DNA of 5,705 nt from JAKPCT01 sp029553165. Lineage in GTDB: Bacteria > Bacillota > UBA4882 > UBA8346. Numbering within the stretch: the stretch's first letter is position 1; every line of letters starts with the position of its first letter. A program made the position numbers and the translations under genes. Positions 1 to 5,620 of the stretch are shown piece by piece. The stretch covers positions 1 to 5,705 of the forward strand of contig DAORZT010000097.1 in NCBI GenBank assembly GCA_035359995.1, in the 5' to 3' direction. The notes under the pieces were generated by a model. The model did not search any database. It worked only from the letters and a program-made list of their open reading frames with translations, and had not been told where the DNA came from.

Positions 1-1
1 G

Positions 2-490
2 GCCATGGCAATGGATACAGGTAGTTTTGGAATTGAAACCGACTATCTGGCATTTCGAATTGGTGAGTCAGGGAGTTACTTAATTACCGGTTGGTATGCA
101 AAAGATAATATTAAGTACAGTTTGACTTATGCGGCTATTGATGTTACCAAAGAACATGAAACTCATGAAAATGCTGATTCTGAATCTAATATTATTGCAT
201 TCAGAGTTGATTGTTACCGCAATGATGACTTAAAAGGATTATGGTTTGGTGGTGCGGTTGTCTATGAACAACAAGAATTGGTATATAATAATAAAACTGG
301 GAAAATTAACTCTATCAGTGCGGGAATTACTTGTGGATACAGTTTTTATGTAAGTGACAATTTTTATATTGCTCCCTATGTTAATGCCCTGGCTCCGATT
401 GGAAAACATGAATGTGTTATTGATGGAAAGACTTTTAAGAACGCATCATGGAGTTTAGAGCCGGGTATTAAGATTGGTGTACAGTTTTGA
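2..490 (+). CDS. Probable outer-membrane beta-barrel protein, 3' part (5' end outside window)
   Basis: The reading frame is open to the left edge of the window. The ATGs at 5 and 11 have no room for a ribosome binding site, so the true start and any signal peptide probably lie upstream. About 162 residues are visible. They show alternating polar and hydrophobic segments rich in Tyr, Gly, Phe and Trp, which suits amphipathic beta strands; examples are YLAFRIG, GLWFGGAVVYE, AGITCGYSFYV and NFYIAPYVNAL. The last segment ends in KIGVQF. A C-terminal aromatic strand ending in Phe is the usual outer-membrane insertion signal of beta-barrels. The pattern resembles small barrels of about 200 residues known from Bacteroidetes, but this is recognition by eye. 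The gene is followed by its own terminator, so it is probably not cotranscribed with prkA. Function and ligand are unknown. A secreted beta-sandwich protein is the main alternative. Confidence 0.6.
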   Translation, partial: AMAMDTGSFGIETDYLAFRIGESGSYLITGWYAKDNIKYSLTYAAIDVTKEHETHENADSESNIIAFRVDCYRNDDLKGLWFGGAVVYEQQELVYNNKTGKINSISAGITCGYSFYVSDNFYIAPYVNALAPIGKHECVIDGKTFKNASWSLEPGIKIGVQF

Positions 491-569
491 TGAACGGATT
501 TGTGTGATTTAGAAATAAGTCCTCTCCAATAAACATTCCAATCTTACCTTGTAATTGTATTTTAACTAT

Positions 570-613
570 GAACAGTTATGATGATACTCAATAATCTGAC
601 TGTTCTTTTTTTT
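570..613 (+). terminator. Rho-independent terminator of the beta-barrel gene
   Basis: A perfect 7-bp stem pairs GAACAGT (570-576) with ACTGTTC (599-605) and is followed by eight T residues (606-613). The 22-nt interior can pair further: 580-582 with 594-596 and 584-585 with 591-592, leaving a 5-nt loop ACTCA. The hairpin lies about 80 bp after the stop of the beta-barrel gene and about 165 bp before prkA. It therefore separates the two transcription units. Confidence 0.75.
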
Positions 614-717
614 ATAATAACATTTTCACAACTATTTGGCCAATTTTTTCTGTGACTTCAGCCCTAAGTAAGGGTCAAACTGATGAGAAAATTAATATAA
701 ATAAAGAAAGTTGTGTC

Positions 718-733
718 TGAACTTGGTAGTTCA
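718..733. repeat. Short inverted repeat upstream of prkA
   Basis: TGAACT (718-723) and AGTTCA (728-733) are perfect 6-bp inverted arms around a TGGT loop, about 30 bp upstream of the prkA Shine-Dalgarno site. It could be an operator or a small hairpin in the leader RNA. The surrounding 614-777 is AT-rich. In it I find no good match to a sigma-A promoter, to a sigma-E promoter (CATACA-like -10), or to a Spo0A box, so the operon promoter is not located. A 6-bp repeat can arise by chance. Confidence 0.3.
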
Positions 734-763
734 AAAATATATTTATGAAGAGGTACTTTCTCT

Positions 764-770
764 GAGGGGG
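764..770 (+). promoter_or_regulatory. Ribosome binding site of prkA
   Basis: GAGGGGG lies 7 nt before the ATG at 778. It supports that start, and no in-frame alternative with a comparable site is visible upstream. Confidence 0.75.
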
Positions 771-777
771 TAAATAG

Positions 778-2706
778 ATGGAATCGCACGAAATCGCAGA
801 TTTAATTAAAAAAGACCGTTCCGAAAGAACTCATCAACATTTCGAAGGTACGTTTCTCGATTACTTAGCATTAGTTAAACAAAATCCAGAGATTGCCCAG
901 TTAGCACACCAACGTATCTATAACTTAATTATTAATGCTGGGGTTGAGGTGATTAAAACGGAAGAAAATCCCCGGTTACGGCGTATTTATGGTAATGAGA
1001 TTTTGAAGAAATATAAGTTTTTTAGTAATGATTTTTTTGGAATTGACCGTACTTTAATGAAGATTGTCCGTTTTTTTCATGCAGCGGCAATGCATGGCGA
1101 GGAGTCGCGGCAGGTTTTATATTTAGTGGGACCGGTTGGGGCCGGTAAGTCTTCGATCATGGAGCATTTAAAACGGGCTCTGGAAACCGCCCCGCCGATT
1201 TATACAATTAAAGGTTGTCCAATTCGGGAAGAACCGTTGCATTTGGTCCCGAAACATTTGCGCAAAGAGTTTATGGAGATTTTGAATATCCATATTGAGG
1301 GGGACTTGTGTCCGGTTTGCCGTTACCGTTTGAAGAACGAGTATCATGGCGAGTATGAACGAATCCCAATTGAAACTGTTGAGTTTTCAATTCGGTCCCG
1401 GAAAGGGATTGGAGTGGTAGCTCCGGTTGATCCGAACAATCAGGATACTTCGGTATTGATTGGTTCAGTTGATATCTCGAAGATGGATCTCTATGCGGAG
1501 GATGATCCTCGAGTCCTTTCATTAAACGGAGCTTTTAATGTTGGAAACAGGGGGATTGTTGAATTTATTGAGGTGTTTAAAAACGAGATTGAGTACCTCC
1601 ATACAATGATCACTGCGACCCAAGAGAAATCGATTCCTTCCCCAGGGAAAGGCTCGATGATTTACTTTGATGGAGTTATTTTAGCCCATTCTAATGAAGC
1701 AGAGTGGAATAAGTTTAAGTCCGACCATACCAATGAAGCGATCCTTGACCGGATTGTTAAAATTGAAGTTCCGTATTGCCTGGAACTGAATGAAGAGATT
1801 AAAATCTACCAGAAGATGTTGCGGAACAGCAGTTTTAAGGCGCATATTGCGCCACACACAATCGAGATTGCTTCGATGTTTGCCATTTTGACCAGACTGA
1901 GCCCGTCCAATAAAGTCGACCCCTTGACCAAATTGAAAATCTATAATGGTGAAGAAATTTTGGAAAAAGGTGATACCAAAAAGGTTGATATTATGGAACT
2001 TCGGGAAGAAGCAGTCCGTGAAGGGATGTCCGGGATTTCCACCCGGTTTATCATGAAAGCTTTGGACAATACGCTTGCCGAGTCAGAGAATAATTGCATT
2101 AATCCGCTGGCGGTATTGGAATCATTGGTGAAGTCGGTGAAAGAGTTGTCGTTGTCTGATGAGGAGCGGAAGCGTTACTTGGTATTTTTGCAGGATATTT
2201 TACGGAAGGAATACAATCGGATCCTCGAGATTGAAGTTACCAAAGCGTTTATCCACGGTTATAAGGAACAAGCGCAGGATCTGTTCAATAATTATCTTGA
2301 CCATGCTGAAGCTTACGCGAATAAGACCAAAGTTAAGGATGGCAATACCGGTGAAGAGTTGGAACCGGATGAGAAATTTTTGCAATCAATTGAAGAGCAG
2401 ATTGGGATTACCGGGACAGCAGCTAAAGGGTTCCGGCAGGATGTTACCGCCTATATGTTTTACATTTTGAGAAACGGAGGAGTGTTGGATTATAACTGCT
2501 ATGAACCGCTGAAAGTGGCGATCGAGAAAAAACTGACGATGTCGGTCCGGGAACTGTCACGGGTGATAACTCAGGCCAAGGTTCGAAATAAAGAGCAGAG
2601 TGAGAAATTCAACTCAATGGTCGCAGAGATGAAACAGAATGGGTATTGTGATCACTGCTGTAATGTTGTTCTTAAGTATGCTGCCAATAATCTCTGGAAG
2701 GACTGA
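778..2706 (+). CDS. prkA: PrkA family AAA+ ATPase / serine protein kinase (YeaG homologue)
   Basis: The protein has 642 residues, close to Bacillus PrkA (about 631) and E. coli YeaG (about 644). The N-terminal half is the AAA_PrkA domain. Walker A is GPVGAGKS (118-125, Lys124). A Walker B-like stretch is VEFIE (261-265). A sensor-like AHSNE (303-307) is followed by NEAILDR (319-325), whose Arg325 is a candidate arginine finger. A CPVC pair (Cys178, Cys181) lies within the AAA domain. The region from about 390 is the PrkA C-terminal domain, ending in a cysteine cluster GYCDHCC (622-628). The family was named for serine kinase activity; work in Bacillus also assigns ATP-dependent protease activity, so the biochemical role is debated. 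Bacillus PrkA promotes sporulation, and YeaG acts in starvation and stress. It is probably cytoplasmic (mother cell), as no signal peptide or membrane segment is seen. This is the first gene of the operon with yhbH and spoVR. Identity is very secure. Confidence 0.97.
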   Translation: MESHEIADLIKKDRSERTHQHFEGTFLDYLALVKQNPEIAQLAHQRIYNLIINAGVEVIKTEENPRLRRIYGNEILKKYKFFSNDFFGIDRTLMKIVRFFHAAAMHGEESRQVLYLVGPVGAGKSSIMEHLKRALETAPPIYTIKGCPIREEPLHLVPKHLRKEFMEILNIHIEGDLCPVCRYRLKNEYHGEYERIPIETVEFSIRSRKGIGVVAPVDPNNQDTSVLIGSVDISKMDLYAEDDPRVLSLNGAFNVGNRGIVEFIEVFKNEIEYLHTMITATQEKSIPSPGKGSMIYFDGVILAHSNEAEWNKFKSDHTNEAILDRIVKIEVPYCLELNEEIKIYQKMLRNSSFKAHIAPHTIEIASMFAILTRLSPSNKVDPLTKLKIYNGEEILEKGDTKKVDIMELREEAVREGMSGISTRFIMKALDNTLAESENNCINPLAVLESLVKSVKELSLSDEERKRYLVFLQDILRKEYNRILEIEVTKAFIHGYKEQAQDLFNNYLDHAEAYANKTKVKDGNTGEELEPDEKFLQSIEEQIGITGTAAKGFRQDVTAYMFYILRNGGVLDYNCYEPLKVAIEKKLTMSVRELSRVITQAKVRNKEQSEKFNSMVAEMKQNGYCDHCCNVVLKYAANNLWKD

Positions 2707-2741
2707 CCTTTGGTTTGCAGTTGAAGGGCTTTAATTGAGCT

Positions 2742-2748
2742 GGAGGTG
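2742..2748 (+). promoter_or_regulatory. Ribosome binding site that fixes the yhbH start
   Basis: GGAGGTG has its GGAGG core 6 nt before the ATG at 2753. An in-frame TTG at 2735 lies upstream of this site, so the ATG at 2753 is preferred. The ATG start also gives the expected family N-terminus MAIFRES. The preceding 46-bp gap after prkA shows no terminator or promoter. Confidence 0.8.
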
Positions 2749-2752
2749 GACT

Positions 2753-3913
2753 ATGGCTATTTTTCGGGAGTCGGTTGGCTCCGGGAGGGCCGGAGAGGAC
2801 CGGCGGCGCCACCGGCAACTGGTCGAGGAATCAATTAAAAAGAATATCGGAAAGATCATTGCCGAAGAGAGTATTATCGGGCAAAGCGGTAATAAAAAGA
2901 TTAAAATACCGATCCGCGGGCTTAAAGAGTATCAGTTTATCTATGGTAAAAATGCGGCAGGAGTGGGAACAGGGACCGGTAACGAAAAACGGGGTGATGT
3001 TTTAGGGAAAAGTGCGGGTCAGAAAGGAAAGGGTTCTGGTTCCGGGGCAGGAAATGATGTTGGGGAAGATATTTACGAGACGGAAGTTACACTGGATGAG
3101 TTAGTCAATTATCTGTTTGAGGATTTGAATCTGCCCTTTATGGATCGGAAGAAACTTTCAGAGATTGAGACTGTAGCTGAACGCAAATTAAGTGGCTATC
3201 AACTCAAAGGTCCGCCACCCCGTTTAGCCAAGAAGAAGTCGGTGATCGAAAAGTTAAAGCGGAAACAAGGGCAAAAACGTGCCGAGAAAGAATTTGATGG
3301 TCCGGAAGCTGAAAAACCAATTGAGGGACGGTTTCCGTTTCGTGAAGAAGATCTACGGTACCGCCGTGTCAAAATTGAGACCAAGCGACAGTCAAATGCG
3401 GTCGTAATCTGTATTATGGACACTTCCGGTTCGATGGATCAGACCAAAAAGTACTTGGCACGGAGTTTTTATTTTTTGCTTTATCAGTTTATCCGGCTGA
3501 AATATATTCATGTGGAAGTGGTTTTTGTAGCACACAGTACCCAAGCCAAGGAAGTAACCGAAGATGAATTTTTCCATAAAGGTGAATCAGGCGGGACCTA
3601 TATCAGCAGCGGTTATGCCAAGGCACTCGAAATTATTGATGAACGTTATCCGCCATCGAAATGGAATATTTATGCTTTTCATTGCAGTGATGGCGATAAT
3701 TGGGATGAGGATAATGACAATGCTGTAAAATTAGCCAAAGAACTCTGTAAAGTGTGCAACTTGTTTGGCTATGGTGAAATCATGACCAGTTCCAGTGGTA
3801 TTCACCGGCTCTTTAAGAAAGAGATTGAGGAACCTAATTTTATGTTGGTTACGATTAAAGATCGGGAAGAGATCTGGCCGGCATTACGCCAAATGTTAGT
3901 CCAGGAGGAATAA
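2753..3913 (+). CDS. yhbH: YhbH/YeaH family (DUF444) protein with von Willebrand A-like domain
   Basis: The protein has 386 residues, typical of Bacillus YhbH and the related YeaH. The N-terminal region carries the family pattern of a charged DRRRHR stretch, then EESII and KIPIRGLKEY. A Gly/Lys-rich low-complexity stretch (about 65-105) leads to YETE (108-111) and LFEDLNLP. A very basic linker runs from about 157 to 185. The C-terminal half is VWA-like with a complete MIDAS set: DTSGSM (Asp223, Ser225, Ser227), Thr282 in GGT, and Asp313 in SDGDN. It is therefore likely to bind a divalent metal and a partner protein. Bacillus yhbH is linked to sporulation, and yeaH is cotranscribed with the prkA homologue yeaG in E. 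coli. Here the gene sits between prkA and spoVR, and its end contains the spoVR ribosome binding site, which suggests translational coupling. Its molecular role is unknown; an adaptor of PrkA is the best guess. Confidence 0.95.
   Translation: MAIFRESVGSGRAGEDRRRHRQLVEESIKKNIGKIIAEESIIGQSGNKKIKIPIRGLKEYQFIYGKNAAGVGTGTGNEKRGDVLGKSAGQKGKGSGSGAGNDVGEDIYETEVTLDELVNYLFEDLNLPFMDRKKLSEIETVAERKLSGYQLKGPPPRLAKKKSVIEKLKRKQGQKRAEKEFDGPEAEKPIEGRFPFREEDLRYRRVKIETKRQSNAVVICIMDTSGSMDQTKKYLARSFYFLLYQFIRLKYIHVEVVFVAHSTQAKEVTEDEFFHKGESGGTYISSGYAKALEIIDERYPPSKWNIYAFHCSDGDNWDEDNDNAVKLAKELCKVCNLFGYGEIMTSSSGIHRLFKKEIEEPNFMLVTIKDREEIWPALRQMLVQEE
3904..3909 (+). promoter_or_regulatory. Ribosome binding site of spoVR, inside the end of yhbH
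   Basis: GGAGGA lies within the last codons of yhbH, 6 nt before the spoVR ATG at 3916. The yhbH stop (3911-3913) and the spoVR start are 2 nt apart. This arrangement favours coupled translation and matched levels of the two proteins. Confidence 0.8.
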
Positions 3914-3915
3914 GG

Positions 3916-5271
3916 ATGGAATTTACCATAGCAGAAATCCAAAGCTGGAATGAACGGATCGAAGCTTGTGCCCGTGAGGTTGGGCTGGACTTTTATCCAA
4001 CCGAGTTTGAGATCTGTTCTTACGAAGAGATGCTTGGCTATGAAGCATATATTGGGATGCCGAGCCATTATCCCCACTGGAGTTATGGTAAAGCATATGA
4101 ACGGTTACATACTTTATACCGTTATAACTTGACCGGATTACCATACGAGATGGTGATTAACTCCAATCCTTGTTTGGCGTACCTGATGCGTGACAACAGT
4201 CTGTTGTTGCAAATCTTGACGATGGCTCATGTTTATGGCCATAATGACTTTTTCAAAAATAACCGGATGTTCAAGGATACCAGGCCGGAGTTAACGGTCG
4301 AATCATTTAAGAATCATGCCAACCGGATCCGGAATTATATTCAAGATCCGACGATTGGGTATCAGAAAGTGGAACGGATCTTAGATGCTGCCCATGCATT
4401 GCGTTATCAAATCAACCGTAATCCCGGTACCCGACGGTTGTCCGATGCCGAGCTGAAACAGAGATTGCTTGATGATTATCAGCGTCGAGTTAAAAACAAT
4501 CCGAAGGAAGAACCGGATTTGCCCGACTTGACCAAAGTACCGCTGCAACCTGAAGCTGATCTGTTATTGTTCCTGGCGGAACATGCGCGGTTAGAAGACT
4601 GGGAACAGGATTTGCTGATGATCGTCCGTGCCGAATCAGAATATTTTTTACCACAAATCGAAACGAAAATCCTTAATGAAGGCTGGGCCAGTTTTTGGCA
4701 TTATCAAATCCTCAATCAGTTGGAACTGTCACCCGATTTGCATTTTGAATTCTTAAAACACCATCACCAAGTGATTCGTCCGTTAACTGGCGGCCTGAAC
4801 CCTTACCACCTGGGTTTCACCATTTTAGAGTATTTGGACCGAAACTACGGTCGTGACAAGATATTTGAAGTACGGGAACTCGAGTGTGATCGCTCGTTCA
4901 TCAGACGCTATCTCAATCGGGAGTTGTGTCAGGAGCTGAATCTGTTTGAATATTTCCGTGGGCATGAGATTGTTGTTACCGAGATTGCTGATGATCAAGG
5001 TTGGGAGAAGATCTGTCAGACATTAAGCCAAACGGTTGGTAGCGGTTCGATTCCGGTGATCGAAGTGCTTGAGATTAGGAAGAAAGATAATGCGTTGATT
5101 TTAAAACATGATTATGACGGGCGTGAGTTAGAATTGGGATATACCGGGGAGACCTTAAAATACTTAGTGGAGATTTGGGGCGGAACGGTTAAACTGCGGA
5201 CTAAGCTCAATGGAGAACCAAAAACGATCAATTGTAATCAGATGAAGATGTTGACGTTGGAAGATGATTGA
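3916..5271 (+). CDS. spoVR: SpoVR family protein (stage V sporulation protein R; YcgB homologue)
   Basis: The protein has 451 residues, slightly shorter than Bacillus SpoVR (about 468) and E. coli YcgB (about 510). Highly conserved family blocks are visible near the N-terminus: GLDFYPTEFE, YIGMPSHYPHWSYGK, GLPYEMVINSNP and AHVYGHNDFFKNN. They are followed by HANRIRNYIQDPTIGY and, mid-protein, NEGWASFWHYQ (254-264). His105 and His109 form an HxxxH pair, and Glu255 and His262 lie in the NEGW block; these residues could form a metal site, which is inference. No signal peptide or transmembrane segment is seen, so it is probably a soluble cytoplasmic protein. In Bacillus, spoVR is transcribed in the mother cell under sigma-E and its loss affects spore cortex formation. 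The biochemical activity of the family is not settled. It is the last gene of the operon and is followed by a terminator at 5323. Confidence 0.96.
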   Translation: MEFTIAEIQSWNERIEACAREVGLDFYPTEFEICSYEEMLGYEAYIGMPSHYPHWSYGKAYERLHTLYRYNLTGLPYEMVINSNPCLAYLMRDNSLLLQILTMAHVYGHNDFFKNNRMFKDTRPELTVESFKNHANRIRNYIQDPTIGYQKVERILDAAHALRYQINRNPGTRRLSDAELKQRLLDDYQRRVKNNPKEEPDLPDLTKVPLQPEADLLLFLAEHARLEDWEQDLLMIVRAESEYFLPQIETKILNEGWASFWHYQILNQLELSPDLHFEFLKHHHQVIRPLTGGLNPYHLGFTILEYLDRNYGRDKIFEVRELECDRSFIRRYLNRELCQELNLFEYFRGHEIVVTEIADDQGWEKICQTLSQTVGSGSIPVIEVLEIRKKDNALILKHDYDGRELELGYTGETLKYLVEIWGGTVKLRTKLNGEPKTINCNQMKMLTLEDD

Positions 5272-5322
5272 AGATCCAAAGGGTTACTTGTTTAATTGGT
5301 TATCGTTGATCTGGTTTGGTTT

Positions 5323-5361
5323 AATGATTTATTAACGGAGAACATAACTAAATCATTTTTT
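5323..5361 (+). terminator. Terminator of the prkA-yhbH-spoVR operon
   Basis: AATGATTTA (5323-5331) pairs perfectly with TAAATCATT (5349-5357), and the last Ts run into a T-tract at 5356-5361. The stem can extend by TTA/TAA across one bulged C, leaving a loop of about 10 nt. The stem is AT-rich, so its strength is moderate. The right arm and T-tract overlap the stop codon and last two Lys codons of the convergent Spo0E-like gene. No T-tract follows in the minus direction, so it appears one-directional. Confidence 0.65.
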
Positions 5362-5550
5362 ATTCTTCGATATTATACTAGAATAAAGATTCAATAAACG
5401 GTCTAATTCGATGCTGGTTGTTAATACTTCTTCATCTGTATAACCTCGGGATTCCCAAAGGTATTCCATCTGTTTTTTGGTTTCGGCAATTTGCTCTTTC
5501 AAGTCTTTGATTGATGGATTTTTTATTGGAATTAGAAAAATTGTATTCAT
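5353..5550 (-). CDS. Spo0E-like aspartyl-phosphate phosphatase (sporulation regulator)
   Basis: The protein has 65 residues, within the usual range for small Spo0E-family phosphatases. It shows two predicted helices: one from Ile14 to about Trp32, and a second carrying the family signature SIELDRLLNLY (46-56). The signature corresponds to the SQELDxLI motif of Spo0E, with Ile in place of the usual Gln at 47. Members dephosphorylate Spo0A~P and so delay sporulation; they are cytoplasmic. The frame stays open upstream to near the window end, but the promoter at 5585-5614 lies inside that extension, so the long form is rejected. The first ATG downstream of the promoter is at 5550. The best Shine-Dalgarno site (5566-5572) is 15 nt away from it, which is long. 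The gene is convergent with spoVR. It is clearly a Spo0E-type protein, but Spo0A as its target is inferred from the family. Confidence 0.85.
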   Translation of the reverse strand: MNTIFLIPIKNPSIKDLKEQIAETKKQMEYLWESRGYTDEEVLTTSIELDRLLNLYSSIISKNKK

Positions 5551-5565
5551 GGTACGTATTAAAAA

Positions 5566-5572
5566 TCCCCCT
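5566..5572 (-). promoter_or_regulatory. Ribosome binding site of the Spo0E-like gene, unusually far from ATG
   Basis: On the minus strand AGGGGGA ends 15 nt before the ATG at 5550, whereas 5-9 nt is normal. An in-frame ATA at 5559-5557 would be spaced 6 nt from it, but AUA starts are rare. The start position is therefore uncertain by three codons. Confidence 0.5.
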
Positions 5573-5584
5573 AATAATAGGATA

Positions 5585-5614
5585 ATTATACCATATGTTG
5601 CACTATTTGCGCAA
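5585..5614 (-). promoter_or_regulatory. Sigma-A-type promoter with extended -10 for the Spo0E-like gene
   Basis: On the minus strand a perfect TATAAT (5590-5585) is preceded by TGG, which makes an extended -10. A weak -35 TTGCGC (5614-5609) lies 18 bp upstream. Transcription would start near 5578, giving a leader of about 28 nt that includes the Shine-Dalgarno site. A housekeeping promoter fits a protein that acts before or at the onset of sporulation. An inverted repeat at 5592-5620 overlaps the -35 and fills most of the spacer. Confidence 0.75.
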
Positions 5615-5620
5615 CATATG
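5592..5620. promoter_or_regulatory. Operator-like perfect inverted repeat over the spo0E-like promoter
   Basis: CATATGTTGC (5592-5601) and GCAACATATG (5611-5620) are perfect 10-bp inverted arms separated by 9 nt. The half-site centres are 19 bp apart, about two helical turns, as expected for a dimeric regulator. One arm ends a single base from the TATAAT and the other covers part of the -35. A bound protein there would block RNA polymerase, so a repressor site is the likely reading. No T-tract suitable for a terminator follows on either strand. The regulator is not in the window. Confidence 0.7.

Noticed and set aside
636..643. TTGGCCAA palindrome followed by Ts, as a second terminator
   Set aside because: An 8-nt palindrome without a loop cannot form a useful hairpin.
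626..655. TCACA (626-630) and TGTGA (651-655) as a CRP/FNR-like site
   Set aside because: The half-sites are in the reverse order and 20 bp apart rather than TGTGA-N6-TCACA, so no known dimer spacing fits.
661..678. Spo0A-box-like GGTCAAA near 672-678 and a CCCT/AGGG mini-repeat at 663-675
   Set aside because: The box matches only the GTCAA core of the TTTGTCRAA consensus, and the repeat has only a 4-bp stem. Both are expected by chance.
1271..1522. Minus-strand frame of 83 codons inside prkA
   Set aside because: It is a shadow of the strongly conserved prkA coding sequence, with no ribosome binding site and no recognisable protein features.
2735..2752. Upstream TTG start for yhbH adding six residues
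   Set aside because: It has no Shine-Dalgarno site of its own, and the strong GGAGG lies between it and the ATG at 2753. The ATG start also matches the family N-terminus.
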